From: Kitasatospora terrestris
Lineage (GTDB): Bacteria > Actinomycetota > Actinomycetes > Streptomycetales > Streptomycetaceae
Direction of reading: 5' to 3'
DNA length: 64,000 nt
Assembly: GCF_039542905.1 (NCBI RefSeq)
Contig: NZ_BAABIS010000001.1
Span: 4,774,001-4,838,000, forward strand
The translations under genes and the position numbers were made by a program. Shown piece after piece: positions 11,917 to 22,667 of the stretch; within the stretch, counting starts at the first letter, position 1; every line of letters begins with the position of its first letter. Under the pieces are notes generated by a model that had not been told where the DNA came from, ran no database searches, and saw nothing but the letters and a program-made list of their open reading frames with translations.

Positions 11917-12930
11917 GTGACCGTCGTGGGGCCCTTCGGGCTGAGCGTGCAGGACCGCGATCTGACCCGTGACGTCCAGGCCGGAATGGACGCCGTGGAG
12001 GCCGCCCTCATCGAGGCGGTGAAGAGCGACGTCCCCTTCATCACCGTCACCGCCAGCCACCTGATCGAGGCCGGCGGCAAGCGCTTCCGGCCGCTGCTGG
12101 TGATGCTCGCCGCCCAGTTCGGCGACCCCGCCGCCCCCGGCGTCGTCCCGTCCGCCGTGGTCGTCGAGCTCACCCACCTGGCGACGCTCTACCACGACGA
12201 CGTGATGGACGAGGCGCCCGTGCGCCGCGGCGCCCCCAGCGCCAACAGCCGCTGGGACAACTCGGTCGCCATCCTGACCGGCGACTTCCTGTTCTCCCGC
12301 GCCTCCCAGGTGCTCTCCGACCTCGGCCCCGAGGCCGTCCGGATCCAGTCCGACGCCTTCGAGCGCCTGGTCACCGGCCAGATCCTGGAGACCGCCGGCC
12401 CCCGGCCGGAGGACGACCCGCTGCGCCACTACCTCGACGTCATCTCCGGCAAGACCGGCTCCCTGATCGCCGTCTCCTGCCGCTTCGGCTCGATGATGGC
12501 CGGCGCCGAGCGCTGGATGGTCGACACCCTCGCCCAGTACGGCGAGAAGATCGGCACCGCCTTCCAGCTCGCCGACGACGTCCTCGACATCGCCAGCGAC
12601 GGCCACGAGTCCGGCAAGACCCCCGGCACCGACCTGCGCGAAGGCGTCCCCACCCTGCCCGTGCTGCTGCTGCGCCAGCTGCCCGCCGACCCCGCGGACC
12701 CCGACGACGCGCGACTGCGCGAGCTCCTCGACACCGACCTCGCGGCGGACGACGCGGCGCACGCCGAGGCCCTGCGACTGCTGCGCCGGCACCCGGCGCT
12801 GGAGCGGGCCCGCCGCGAGACGCTGCGCTACGCCGAGGAGGCCCGCGCCCTGCTCGACCCGCTCCCGGACTGCCCGGCCAAGGCGGCCCTCCAGGAGCTC
12901 TGCGACTCCGTGGCCATCCGCACCATGTGA
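11917..12930 (+). CDS. Long-chain polyprenyl diphosphate synthase
   Basis: Trans-prenyltransferase that extends FPP or GGPP with IPP; next to nuo the likely product is the side chain of menaquinone, the quinone used by complex I. 337 residues. Both aspartate-rich motifs are intact: DDVMD (94-98) and DDVLD (220-224), with GGKRFRPLL in region I. The frame is open from 11833, but GTG 11917 is chosen because AGGAG lies 8 bases before it and related proteins begin with MTVVGPFGL. Chain length cannot be read reliably; residues before the first DDxxD are small, which favours a long product. It is transcribed apart from nuo, after the terminator. Confidence 0.9.
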   Translation: MTVVGPFGLSVQDRDLTRDVQAGMDAVEAALIEAVKSDVPFITVTASHLIEAGGKRFRPLLVMLAAQFGDPAAPGVVPSAVVVELTHLATLYHDDVMDEAPVRRGAPSANSRWDNSVAILTGDFLFSRASQVLSDLGPEAVRIQSDAFERLVTGQILETAGPRPEDDPLRHYLDVISGKTGSLIAVSCRFGSMMAGAERWMVDTLAQYGEKIGTAFQLADDVLDIASDGHESGKTPGTDLREGVPTLPVLLLRQLPADPADPDDARLRELLDTDLAADDAAHAEALRLLRRHPALERARRETLRYAEEARALLDPLPDCPAKAALQELCDSVAIRTM

Positions 12931-12954
12931 GACCGCGCCCCCGGTGGTTCCCGC

Positions 12955-12960
12955 TAGGGT
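12955..12960 (+). promoter_or_regulatory. -10 element of a possibly leaderless transcript
   Basis: TAGGGT ends 6 bases before the ATG of the response regulator and no Shine-Dalgarno is visible, so transcription may start at or next to the A of ATG. No convincing -35 element is seen. Confidence 0.45.
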
Positions 12961-12966
12961 GACCCC

Positions 12967-13629
12967 ATGTTGCGAGTGGTGATCGCCGAGGATTCGGTAC
13001 TGCTCCGGGAGGGGCTGACGCGGCTGCTGACGGACCGGGGGATGGAGGTCGTCGCCGGGGTCGGGGACGGCGAGGCGCTGCTGAAGACGGTGGACGAGCT
13101 GGCCGCCGCCGACGCGCTGCCCGACGTCGTCGTGGCGGACGTCCGGATGCCCCCCACCCACACCGACGAGGGCGTGCGGGCCTGCGTGGCGCTGCGCGCC
13201 CGGTACCCGCTGCTGGGTGTGCTGGTGCTGTCGCAGTACGTGGAGGAGCGCTACGCCGGCGAGCTGCTGGCGGGCTCCACCCGGGGGGTCGGCTACCTGC
13301 TGAAGGACCGGGTGGCGGAGGTCCGGGAGTTCGCCGACGCGGTGGTCCGGGTGGCCGGGGGCGGCACCGTGCTGGACCCGGAGGTGGTGCAGCAGCTGCT
13401 CAGCCGCAGCCGGCAGGGCGACTCCCTGGCCGGGCTGACCCCGCGCGAGCGGGAGGTGCTGGGTCTGATGGCGGAGGGCCGCAGCAACGCGGCGATCGCC
13501 AAGCAGCTGGTGGTCTCCGACGGCGCGGTGGAGAAGCACGTGTCGAACATCTTCCAGAAGTTCGGCCTCGGTCAGAGCACGGACGACCACCGCCGGGTCC
13601 TGGCCGTGCTGACCTACCTGGAGTCCTGA
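12967..13629 (+). CDS. NarL/FixJ-family response regulator
   Basis: Two-domain transcription factor of 220 residues. The receiver domain has the acidic pair in AEDS (8-9), the phosphoacceptor D58 in VVADVRMP, and the conserved Lys in GYLLKD. The C-terminal LuxR-type helix-turn-helix is LTPREREVLGLMAEGRSNAAIA, followed by the recognition helix near VSDGAVEKHVSNIFQKFGL. No histidine kinase gene is adjacent: upstream is a prenyl synthase, downstream korA. It is therefore an orphan regulator whose partner and targets cannot be inferred here. Translation is probably from a leaderless mRNA. Confidence 0.9.
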   Translation: MLRVVIAEDSVLLREGLTRLLTDRGMEVVAGVGDGEALLKTVDELAAADALPDVVVADVRMPPTHTDEGVRACVALRARYPLLGVLVLSQYVEERYAGELLAGSTRGVGYLLKDRVAEVREFADAVVRVAGGGTVLDPEVVQQLLSRSRQGDSLAGLTPREREVLGLMAEGRSNAAIAKQLVVSDGAVEKHVSNIFQKFGLGQSTDDHRRVLAVLTYLES

Positions 13630-13759
13630 CCGCGGCCGCCCGGGGAAGTTCGGCGGCCGGTGACGCGTTGTACCTGGTCGTAGGGGAAGAAGCGTCCGGT
13701 GGGGTCCGACGGCGCCGGGCCGTGTGCCTGAGTTCCCCTCCAGCCAAGCTCGGCCCGCT

Positions 13760-13765
13760 TAGGAT
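13760..13765 (+). promoter_or_regulatory. Possible -10 element for korAB
   Basis: TAGGAT matches the streptomycete housekeeping -10 (TANNNT) and lies 74 bases before the korA GTG, in an otherwise gene-free 210-base gap. The -35 region (about 13737-13742) is weak, so the call is tentative. Confidence 0.35.
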
Positions 13766-13839
13766 GCGATTCGGTGCACCAGGCGGACGGGGCACACGGC
13801 TCACGCCCGCGGCTGGCGCCCACGAGGAGGTCCGCGGCA

Positions 13840-15791
<1,952 letters not shown>

Positions 15792-15795
<4 letters not shown>

Positions 15796-16847
15796 CCGAG
15801 CAGCAGCACCGCTTCCCCTCGCTCCGGCTGGTGCCCAGGAGCGACGAGCCGCAGACCGCCAAGGACTTCAAGACCGACCAGGAGGTGCGCTGGTGCCCGG
15901 GCTGCGGTGACTACGCCATCCTGGCGGCCGTCCAGTCCTTCATGCCGGAGCTCGGCATCCGCCGGGAGAACACCGTCTTCGTCTCCGGCATCGGCTGCTC
16001 CTCGCGCTTCCCGTACTACATGAACACCTACGGGATGCACTCCATCCACGGCCGTGCCCCGGCGATCGCCACCGGCCTCGCGGCCTCCCGCCCCGACCTG
16101 TCGGTGTGGGTGGTCACCGGCGACGGCGACGCGCTGTCGATCGGCGGCAACCACCTGATCCACGCGCTGCGCCGGAACGTCAACCTGAAGATCCTGCTGT
16201 TCAACAACCGGATCTACGGGCTGACCAAGGGCCAGTACTCGCCGACCAGCGAGGTCGGGAAGATCACCAAGTCCACCCCGATGGGCTCGCTGGACGCCCC
16301 GTTCAACCCGCTGTCGCTGGCGATCGGCGCGGAGGCGAGCTTCGTCGCCCGCACCATCGACTCCGACCGGCAGCACCTGACCTCGGTGCTGCGGGCCGCC
16401 GCCGAGCACGAGGGCACGGCGCTGGTGGAGATCTACCAGAACTGCAACATCTTCAACGACGGCGCGTTCGAGGTGCTCAAGGAGCCCGGGACCAGGGACG
16501 AGGCGCTGATCCGCCTCGAACACGGGCAGCCGATCCGCTTCGGCACCGACCAGGGCGTCTTCCGCCGCCCGGACGGCGAGCTCCACGTGGACACCGTGAC
16601 CGACGCGAACCGGGACGCCGTCCTGGTCCACGACGCCGCGGCCGCCGGGCCGGCCACCGCCTTCGCGCTCACCCGGCTCGCCGACGCGGACACCCTGCAC
16701 CACACCCCGATCGGCGTCCTGCGGTCCGTCGGCCGTCCGGTCTACGACACGCTGATGGCCGACCAGCTGGCCCGCGCCGCCACCGAGAAGGGCCGGGGCG
16801 ACCTGGCCGGCCTCCTCACCGGCAACGACACCTGGGCGGTCGTCTAG
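15792..16847 (+). CDS. korB: 2-oxoacid:ferredoxin oxidoreductase, beta subunit
   Basis: Thiamin-diphosphate-binding beta subunit, 351 residues, partner of KorA. C35 and C38 (CPGCGDY) and the distal Cys in GIGCSSRFPYY are cluster ligands of the family. TGDGDALSIGGNHL followed by NN in LFNNRIYGLTKGQYSPTS is the TPP/Mg motif. The four-base overlap with korA gives coupled expression. With nuo nearby, this pair supplies low-potential electrons at the TCA-cycle step. A long imperfect hairpin follows the stop. Confidence 0.93.
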
Positions 16848-16857
16848 CGGCCCGGCA

Positions 16858-16931
16858 GGGGCGCGGGGGGCCGCGCGGCCGGCCACCGCCCTCCCGGGGC
16901 GCACGGCCGGACGCGCAGCCCCCCGCGCCCC
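16858..16931. terminator. Bidirectional terminator between korB and the HxlR gene
   Basis: 27-base arms (16858-16884 and 16905-16931) pair with two mismatches around a 20-base loop, between two converging genes. Confidence 0.7.
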
Positions 16932-16938
16932 CGGCCTT

Positions 16939-17310
16939 TCACCGCTGTGCGTCGTAGCGCTCGCGGGCGGCGTCGACGTCGTCCATCCGCAGGGCGACCC
17001 AGCGGGTGAGGCCGCTGAGCGCCTCGGCGGCCTCGCGGCCGAGCGGGGTGAGGGTGTAGTCGACCCGGGGCGGGATGACGGGGTGCGCCTCGCGGTGCAC
17101 CAGGCCGTCGCGCTCCAGGGTCTGCAGGGTCTGCGCGAGCATCTTCTCGCTGACCCCGGCGACCCGGCGGCGGAGCTCGCTGAAGCGGTGGCCGCGGTCC
17201 TGGAGGGCGGACAGCACGAGGACGCCCCACTTGCTGGTGACGTGCTCCAGCACCAGGCGGTGCGGGCAGTTGCGGTCGTACAGGTCCGGGACGGTCTCAC
17301 TCACCTTCAC
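16939..17310 (-). CDS. HxlR/MarR-like redox regulator (QorR-type)
   Basis: Winged-helix repressor of the HxlR family, 123 residues, probably a dimer. The HxlR core is clear: SKWGVLVLSALQDRGHRFSEL, then the recognition helix VSEKMLAQTLQTLERDGLVHRE and PPRVDYTLTPLG in the wing. A single N-terminal Cys (C15, in NCPHRL) sits where thiol-sensing members such as YodB and QorR carry their redox Cys. It is divergent from an NAD(P)H-binding reductase gene 92 bases away with a palindrome between, the arrangement of E. coli ytfH/ytfG (qorR/qorB). Probably controls itself and that gene. Inference: electrophile or quinone sensing. Confidence 0.85.
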   Translation of the reverse strand: MKVSETVPDLYDRNCPHRLVLEHVTSKWGVLVLSALQDRGHRFSELRRRVAGVSEKMLAQTLQTLERDGLVHREAHPVIPPRVDYTLTPLGREAAEALSGLTRWVALRMDDVDAARERYDAQR

Positions 17311-17321
17311 GTCAGTACCGT

Positions 17322-17331
17322 ACTTCGAAGT
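17322..17331. promoter_or_regulatory. Palindromic operator candidate (HxlR site)
   Basis: Perfect ten-base palindrome ACTTCGAAGT, flanked by GTACTT direct repeats (17320-17325 and 17334-17339), in the 92-base divergent promoter region of the HxlR and reductase genes. Confidence 0.5.
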
Positions 17332-17402
17332 GCGTACTTACCAGAAGTTAGTGTCCCGCCTACGTTCGTTGTCGAAGCGGAAACGAGCGAGGGAGCAAGG
17401 AC

Positions 17403-18257
17403 ATGATCGTCGTCACCGGTGCCACCGGACAGCTGGGCCGCCTGGTCGTGGAGGGCCTGCTGGCGAAGGTGCCCGCCGCCGAACTGGCGGTGGCGGTGCG
17501 CTCGCCCGAGAAGGCCGCCGCCTGGGCCGGGCGCGGGGTGGCCGTCCGCGAGGTGGACTACGGGCGGCCCGGGACGCTGGCGGCGGCGTTCGGCGCGGGC
17601 GACCGGGTGCTGCTGATCTCCGGCAGCGAGGTCGGTGCCCGGGTGCCGCAGCACACCGCCGTGGTGGAGGCGGCGAAGGCCGCGGGCGTGGCGCGGCTCG
17701 TCTACACCGGCGTGCTGGGCGGGGACGAGGCGGGCTTCGCGCTCGCGGACGAGCACAAGGCGACCGAGGCGGTGATCCGCGCCTCCGGGCTGCCGTACAC
17801 CTTCCTGCGCAACGGCTGGTACACCGAGAACTACACCGCGAACGCCGCCGCCGCGATCGAGCACGGCACGGTGCTCGGCAGCAGCGGCGACGCCCGGATC
17901 GCCACCGCCTCCCGGCAGGACTTCGCGGACGCGGCGGTCGCGGTGCTCACCGGAGAGGGCCACGAGGGCCGGGCGTACGAGCTGAGCGGTGACACCGCCT
18001 GGTCGTTCTCGGAGTACGCGGCGGAGCTGGCCGCCGCCTCGGGCCGCCCGGTGGCGTACCGCAACGTCGGTGCCGAGGAGCACCGGGCGGCGCTGGTCGG
18101 CGCCGGGGTACCGGAGGTCTTCGCGGACATCCTGGTGGACGTGGACGCCGCCATCGCCCGCGGCGAGCTGGCCCGGGACCGGGGGGTGCTGAGCGGGCTG
18201 ATCGGCCGCCCGACCACGCCGCTGGCCGAGACGGTGAGGGCCGCGCTGGCGGGCTGA
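17403..18257 (+). CDS. NAD(P)H-binding quinone reductase-like protein (NmrA/QorB type)
   Basis: Atypical short-chain dehydrogenase fold, 284 residues. The dinucleotide-binding loop GATGQLG is at residues 6-12 and the VYTGVLGG strand follows where SDR-a proteins carry the substrate site; no YxxxK catalytic pair is evident, as in NmrA and QOR2 proteins. PYTFLRNGWYTENY is a hallmark of QorB (NADPH:quinone oxidoreductase 2). Start ATG follows GAGGGAGCAAGGAC. Together with the divergent HxlR gene it forms a likely quinone or electrophile detoxification unit. The exact substrate is unknown. Confidence 0.85.
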   Translation: MIVVTGATGQLGRLVVEGLLAKVPAAELAVAVRSPEKAAAWAGRGVAVREVDYGRPGTLAAAFGAGDRVLLISGSEVGARVPQHTAVVEAAKAAGVARLVYTGVLGGDEAGFALADEHKATEAVIRASGLPYTFLRNGWYTENYTANAAAAIEHGTVLGSSGDARIATASRQDFADAAVAVLTGEGHEGRAYELSGDTAWSFSEYAAELAAASGRPVAYRNVGAEEHRAALVGAGVPEVFADILVDVDAAIARGELARDRGVLSGLIGRPTTPLAETVRAALAG

Positions 18258-18284
18258 TTCCGCAGGTCGGGGGCCGTGACGCAA

Positions 18285-18319
18285 CTGTCATGACCAAAAG
18301 GTGGATACGGAGATGACAG
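18285..18319. promoter_or_regulatory. Inverted repeat overlapping the rarD promoter
   Basis: CTGTCAT (18285-18291) and ATGACAG (18313-18319) are perfect inverted repeats 21 bases apart; the right arm covers the -35 element, an arrangement suited to repression. Confidence 0.35.
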
Positions 18320-18342
18320 CCCGCCCTCCGGGCCGCTACGGT
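18313..18342 (+). promoter_or_regulatory. Promoter of the rarD gene
   Basis: -35 ATGACA (18313-18318), 18-base spacer, -10 TACGGT (18337-18342). The match to TTGACA/TANNNT is good and the rarD start lies 38 bases downstream. Confidence 0.5.
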
Positions 18343-18379
18343 TCGACCGGAGCAACAGCGCGCGCGGAGGGCGGCCGGC

Positions 18380-19345
18380 ATGGCGACAAGCACGGGGCGG
18401 GAGGCCCGGGTCGGGCTCTGGAACGGCTTCGCGGCCTACGGCATCTGGGGGCTCTTCCCGCTCTTCTGGCCGCTGCTGGAACCCGCCGGAGCGGTCGACA
18501 TCCTCGCCAACCGGATGACCTGGTCGCTGGTCGCGGTCGCGGTGATGATGCTGGTCCAGCGGCGCTGGGCGTGGATCCGCCCGCTGCTCGCCCAGCCCCG
18601 CCGGCTCGCCCTCTCGGTCCTCGCCGCCGCGGTGATCTCCCTCAACTGGGGCGTCTACATCTGGGGCGTCAACTCCGGCCACGTCGTCGAGACCAGCCTC
18701 GGCTACTTCATCAACCCGCTGGTCACCATCGCCTTCGGCGTCCTGCTGCTGCGCGAGCGGCTGCGCCGCGCCCAGTGGGTCGCGGTCGGCATCGGCGCGG
18801 CTGCCGTCGCCGTGCTGACCCTCGCCTACGGCCGGCCGCCGTGGATCGCGCTCGTCCTCGCCTTCTCCTTCGGCAGCTACGGCCTGCTGAAGAAGAAGGT
18901 CGCGCTCGGCGGCCTGGAGAGCCTCGCGCTGGAGACCGCCGCGATGTTCCCGTTCGCGGTCGGCTACCTGGTCTGGCTCGCCGCCCACGGCCGGGGCACC
19001 CTCTTGCGGACCGTGCCCGGCGAGTACGGCTGGGGCCACTCCGCGCTGCTGGTCCTCAGCGGGCTGATCACCGCCGTCCCGCTGATGTGCTTCGGCGCCG
19101 CCGCGCTCCGCGTCCCGCTGACCACCCTCGGCCTGCTGCAGTACCTGGCCCCGGTGTTCCAGTTCTCGATCGGCGTCCTGGTCTTCCACGAGTCCATGCC
19201 GCCCGCCCGCTGGGCCGGCTTCACCCTGGTGTGGGCGGCCCTCGCGGTGCTCACCTGGGACGCGCTGCGCCGGGTCCGCGCCGACCGCCTGGCCACCGCC
19301 GGCGTGCCGCTGCCCGCTCCGCGGTACGACCGCGCGGCCCGCTGA
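18380..19345 (+). CDS. rarD: EamA-family transporter RarD
   Basis: Drug/metabolite-transporter superfamily membrane protein, 321 residues, about ten hydrophobic helices in two EamA repeats. The RarD signature is clear: AYGIWGLFPLFWPLL near the start, NRMTWSLV, NWGVYIWGVNSGHVVETSLGYFINPL and LTTLGLLQYLAPVFQFSIGVLVFHE. Substrate is unknown; E. coli RarD was named for chloramphenicol resistance, but that role is not established generally. Single gene with its own promoter, convergent with the binding-protein gene. Confidence 0.92.
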   Translation: MATSTGREARVGLWNGFAAYGIWGLFPLFWPLLEPAGAVDILANRMTWSLVAVAVMMLVQRRWAWIRPLLAQPRRLALSVLAAAVISLNWGVYIWGVNSGHVVETSLGYFINPLVTIAFGVLLLRERLRRAQWVAVGIGAAAVAVLTLAYGRPPWIALVLAFSFGSYGLLKKKVALGGLESLALETAAMFPFAVGYLVWLAAHGRGTLLRTVPGEYGWGHSALLVLSGLITAVPLMCFGAAALRVPLTTLGLLQYLAPVFQFSIGVLVFHESMPPARWAGFTLVWAALAVLTWDALRRVRADRLATAGVPLPAPRYDRAAR

Positions 19346-19370
19346 CCCGGGCGGCCCGGGGCCGGGCGGT

Positions 19371-20627
19371 TCAGCCCGACAGCGCCGTCCGCAGCCGGTC
19401 CGGGTCGCGCTGCTCCAGGTACTCGGCCAGCGCCGCGTCGATCCCGGCGCGGCGGGACGGCCCGACCAGCCCGCCGTGCGCGAGCGAGTCCAGCGGCGGC
19501 AGCACCCCCCACTCCTCCAGAGACCAGCGCGGGTACGGGCCGAACAGCGCCCGGGCGGTGGCCGGCAGGTCGATCCGGGCCGGGACGGCGCCGCGCGCCC
19601 CGTTCAGCGCCAGCTGGCCGTCCGAGCTGCCGCACTCGGCGAGCCACACCAGCGCCGCGTCCCGGTGCCTCACCCCCCGGGGCAGCGCGAACGCGTCCAC
19701 CCGGCACTGGTACACCCGGCCCGTACCGGGCGCCGCGACCCAGCGGTAGCCGCTGAACGCCCGCAGCCCCAGCACCTCCCGCAGCATGCCCTCGGCCCAG
19801 TCGCCGGTCAGCTGGTAGCCCGCCTGCCCGGACCCCAGCAGCCGGGTGGCGTCCGCCCAGGTGCCCGGCGTCGGGCCGCCGTGCGCCAGGTTGGAGTACC
19901 CCAGCAGCTCGTCCAGCCCGCGCAGCGCGGTCGCCACCCGCGGCGCCGACCAGCCCCGGCCGTCCTGCCACAGCGCGGTCCAGGCCTCCGGGCCGAGCGC
20001 GTCCAGCAGCACCGTCTCCAGCAGCTGCTCCAGGCACTCCGGGCCGCCCAGCGCCAGCCCGTGGCAGCCGGTCGCGGCGACCTTGCGCAGCGCGTCCAGC
20101 AGGGCCGGGAAGGTCCGCGGCGCCGGGTCCGCACCCGCCCCGTCGAGCACGGCGGAGGAGGACCAGAGCAGGTTGGTCCGGCGCACGCCCACCGGGACGG
20201 CGTACCGGACCGGCCCCGCGCCGAGGCGGGGGAGCAGCCCGTCCGGCAGCCGCTCGGCCCAGCCCTCCCGGTCGTACAGCGCGTCCAGCGGCTCCAGCCG
20301 GCCCGCGGCGGCGTACGCCGACAGCTCCGCGCCGCCCCGGGTCAGGAAGCAGTCCGGCGGGTTCCCGGCGGCCATCCGGGCCGCCGGGTCCGCGCCCGCG
20401 GGGGCCGGCACGAAGGTCACGTTCGGCGCCCGGCCCTTGAAGTCCGCGAGCAGCGCCAGCAGGCCGTTCGCCTCCGGGCCCGTCGACCAGGGCGTGGCGA
20501 CCTCCAGCAGGCCCGCGGGGCCCGCGGCCTCGGCCCGGGCGGCGGTCGCCCGGCCGCACCGCGAGACCACGCCCAGCGTCGCCAGGGCGCCGCCGCCCAG
20601 CAGAAGACTTCGACGGCTGATCGGCAC
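19371..20627 (-). CDS. Extracellular solute-binding protein (ABC importer type), orphan
   Basis: Family-1-like solute-binding protein, 418 residues, predicted to be exported. GTG at 20627 is chosen because GGGAG precedes it and the resulting N-terminus ISRRSLLLGGGALATLGVV has a twin-Arg/hydrophobic export signal; Cys follows (VSRC), but the lipobox is poor, so lipoprotein processing is uncertain. An upstream in-frame start (20693) would add a non-signal-like extension. TGDWAEGML and the overall length resemble sugar-binding proteins. No permease or ATPase gene is nearby, so the partner transporter must be elsewhere. Ligand unknown. Confidence 0.8.
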   Translation of the reverse strand: MPISRRSLLLGGGALATLGVVSRCGRATAARAEAAGPAGLLEVATPWSTGPEANGLLALLADFKGRAPNVTFVPAPAGADPAARMAAGNPPDCFLTRGGAELSAYAAAGRLEPLDALYDREGWAERLPDGLLPRLGAGPVRYAVPVGVRRTNLLWSSSAVLDGAGADPAPRTFPALLDALRKVAATGCHGLALGGPECLEQLLETVLLDALGPEAWTALWQDGRGWSAPRVATALRGLDELLGYSNLAHGGPTPGTWADATRLLGSGQAGYQLTGDWAEGMLREVLGLRAFSGYRWVAAPGTGRVYQCRVDAFALPRGVRHRDAALVWLAECGSSDGQLALNGARGAVPARIDLPATARALFGPYPRWSLEEWGVLPPLDSLAHGGLVGPSRRAGIDAALAEYLEQRDPDRLRTALSG

Positions 20628-20839
20628 GGTACTCCCGGGATGGACGACGGCGGCCAGGACAGGTGGGGGCGCGGGGGCGGCGCCCAATCCCACCGTCAGG
20701 CGCCGTGCACGTCAAGGGGCGGGAGGGCGCGCACGAGGAGAACCTCGCACTCCGGATCTCCTCAAGCGGAGGGGTGGCCTGCTAACGTGCGGATCCTGAA
20801 CCTACCCGCCGCTCGGCGCGTGTCCCTGGAGGGCTCGCC

Positions 20840-21211
20840 ATGGTCCACCTCATCGGGCCTGCCACCCGTCCGTTCCGGCGTGCCGCGCGAGCCCGGGCGG
20901 GCGCGGACCAGCCGGTGCGCGTTCCCGCCGTGCGGCGCGAACGCAGCGTCTCGGAGACCGGCGAACTGATCGTCAACCCCGGTGCCGCCACGATCTGCTG
21001 GCAGAGCCCGGGCGGCCCCGCCGTCCTCCTCGAACCGCCGTACCGGCTCGACCGGGTCGACCTCAAGGGCTCCTACCGCGCCCGCCTCCACGGCCTGACC
21101 GCCGGCATCCGGCTGGTCTGCCGCGACCACGCCCCGCTCTTCCTGATCTCCCCGGACCGGCTGCCCCTGCTGGCACTCGTCGCCGCCGCCGCCTCCCGCG
21201 GCCACCGCTGA
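20840..21211 (+). CDS. Hypothetical protein, 123 residues
   Basis: Small basic-then-hydrophobic protein; no recognised domain. The first ~35 residues are Arg/Ala-rich, followed by an ordered-looking segment (ETGELIVNPGAATICWQ, then LLEPPYRLDRVDLKGSYRARLHG) and a hydrophobic C-terminus. ATG follows CTGGAGGGCTCGCC, and TAACGT (20782-20787) could be its -10. Codon third positions are strongly G/C, as in a real gene. The reverse-strand frame over it lacks a good start. Function unknown. Confidence 0.65.
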   Translation: MVHLIGPATRPFRRAARARAGADQPVRVPAVRRERSVSETGELIVNPGAATICWQSPGGPAVLLEPPYRLDRVDLKGSYRARLHGLTAGIRLVCRDHAPLFLISPDRLPLLALVAAAASRGHR

Positions 21212-21224
21212 CCCCCGACGCACG

Positions 21225-21259
21225 CGCGGGCCCGGGGAGGCGTGCTCCCCGGGCCCGCG
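21225..21259. terminator. Bidirectional terminator
   Basis: Perfect 14-bp stem (21225-21238 with 21246-21259), seven-base loop, between the converging hypothetical gene and the LolA-like gene. Confidence 0.8.
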
Positions 21260-21277
21260 GCCGCCGCGCGGCGGTGG

Positions 21278-22498
21278 CTACTTGGCCGCGTTCTGCAGGG
21301 TCGGCAGGGTCACTGCGCCCGCGAACAGCCGGCCGTCGTCGGTCACCAGCACGTTGACCACCTTGGTGGAGACCAGCGTGCCGCCGCCGACCGGCTTGCC
21401 GAGCATCTTCACGGCGGGGCCGACCTCCTGGCCGCCCCCGGCGACGGAGAGCACCGACGTCCACCCCTCGCCGATCACCTTGGCCTCCGGCTTGGCGCCG
21501 TCCGGCTTCGCGCCCTGCTCCGCGGCCTCCTGCTTGGCCTGCTCCAGCGCCGCGGCGATCTCGCCGGAGTGCTCCTTCGCGTCGCCCTGCTCGGTCACCT
21601 TCGCGCCCTTGGGCGCGGTGAACTCGAAGGTCTTGGCGGACGGCACGGCGAAGTCCACCGTGCCGAAGTGCGCGTCGAACACCTTCGACCCGTCCACCGT
21701 CCGCACCTGGACGCCGAGCGGCACACCGCGCTCCGCGTCCACCGAGATCCGCACCTCGGCGATGGTCGAGCCCTGCTGCGCGGGCTTCACACTGAGCCGG
21801 TAGGCGGCCCGGTCGGCGACCTTCTCGGTGCCGTCCACGGTCACCGTGGTGGTGCCGGCGCTCGCCGACAGGAAGCGCTTGGCGAGCTCCTGCGGCGTCG
21901 GCACCCCGGCCTCCGGGCCGCGCCGCGCGTCCTTGCCGCCGTCCCCGCCCCCGGAGGGCAGGACGCCGTGCACGCCCTCGTTGCGCTTGCCGTCGAACGC
22001 CCAGAACTGGTCGCCGTTGTGCACCAGCTGGTACCCGCCGGGCAGCACCACCCGCTGCCGGTCCGGCCCGTCCGCCGCGACGGTGACGACGTGCTCGCCG
22101 CCGAGCAGCTCCAGCGCCTTCCCGGTCGGGGCGATGCCGGTGCCGCCGATGCCGCCGCCGCCCGACCCGCCGCCGGCCCTGCCCAGGTCGAGACCCGGGA
22201 CCGGGCTCGCGCCGCCGGCCATCGACAGCAGCTGGCTGGGCAGCCCCAGGTCGGCGCTGATCTTCACGGTGCCGCTCAGCGTGTCGGTGTCGGCCGACAG
22301 CACCTTGGCCACCAGCTGCTCCGCCGAGACGGCGGGCAGGCTCGGCGCGCTGTCACTGGCGAGCGCCGGCACCAGGCCGACGCCGGTCGCCACGGCCGCC
22401 GCCACCGCGACCGGCACCGCCACCCGTACCGCCGTCCGCCGACGTGCGCGGTGCGGTGTCTGCTGCGGCGCCTGCGCCGTGTCCTCGTTCTCCAGCAT
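21278..22498 (-). CDS. LolA/RseB-like exported protein (DUF2092 type)
   Basis: Membrane-anchored or secreted protein, 406 residues. An N-terminal basic stretch [11 protein letters not shown] precedes a hydrophobic helix ([23 protein letters not shown]), then a long extracytoplasmic domain. The pattern of repeated beta-strand segments with '[11 protein letters not shown]' and '[10 protein letters not shown]...[17 protein letters not shown]' fits the lipoprotein-carrier/RseB fold. A Gly-rich loop and an Ala/Glu/Lys-rich, possibly coiled-coil segment interrupt it. ATG 22498 is chosen over an upstream frame opening because GAGGAGGGGAAC precedes it. Possible roles are lipid or lipoprotein handling or envelope sensing; not proven. 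Confidence 0.75.
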   Translation of the reverse strand: MLENEDTAQAPQQTPHRARRRTAVRVAVPVAVAAAVATGVGLVPALASDSAPSLPAVSAEQLVAKVLSADTDTLSGTVKISADLGLPSQLLSMAGGASPVPGLDLGRAGGGSGGGGIGGTGIAPTGKALELLGGEHVVTVAADGPDRQRVVLPGGYQLVHNGDQFWAFDGKRNEGVHGVLPSGGGDGGKDARRGPEAGVPTPQELAKRFLSASAGTTTVTVDGTEKVADRAAYRLSVKPAQQGSTIAEVRISVDAERGVPLGVQVRTVDGSKVFDAHFGTVDFAVPSAKTFEFTAPKGAKVTEQGDAKEHSGEIAAALEQAKQEAAEQGAKPDGAKPEAKVIGEGWTSVLSVAGGGQEVGPAVKMLGKPVGGGTLVSTKVVNVLVTDDGRLFAGAVTLPTLQNAAK

Positions 22499-22604
22499 GT
22501 TCCCCTCCTCGGTCGTCGTCCTTGCCTCTTCCATTACAGGCCCGCGCAAGGGCTCCGGCATCGACCCGAAGGGTGGGATCGGGGTACGTCTGGCGGCGCA
22601 GTCG

Positions 22605-22625
22605 ACCCTGAGGCCTCCTCAGGGT
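22605..22625. promoter_or_regulatory. Inverted repeat between the LolA-like gene and fbiC
   Basis: Perfect 9-bp arms ACCCTGAGG / CCTCAGGGT with a 3-base spacer, 30 bases upstream of the fbiC -10 element. Candidate operator; cognate regulator unknown. Confidence 0.45.
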
Positions 22626-22655
22626 GACGTAGTCCGCGAGGCGGAGGGGCTCGCG

Positions 22656-22661
22656 TATCGT
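22656..22661 (+). promoter_or_regulatory. -10 element for fbiC (leaderless)
   Basis: TATCGT lies 6 bases before the ATG of fbiC and no ribosome site is present, so the mRNA probably begins at or near the start codon. Confidence 0.4.
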
Positions 22662-22667
22662 CGCTGC

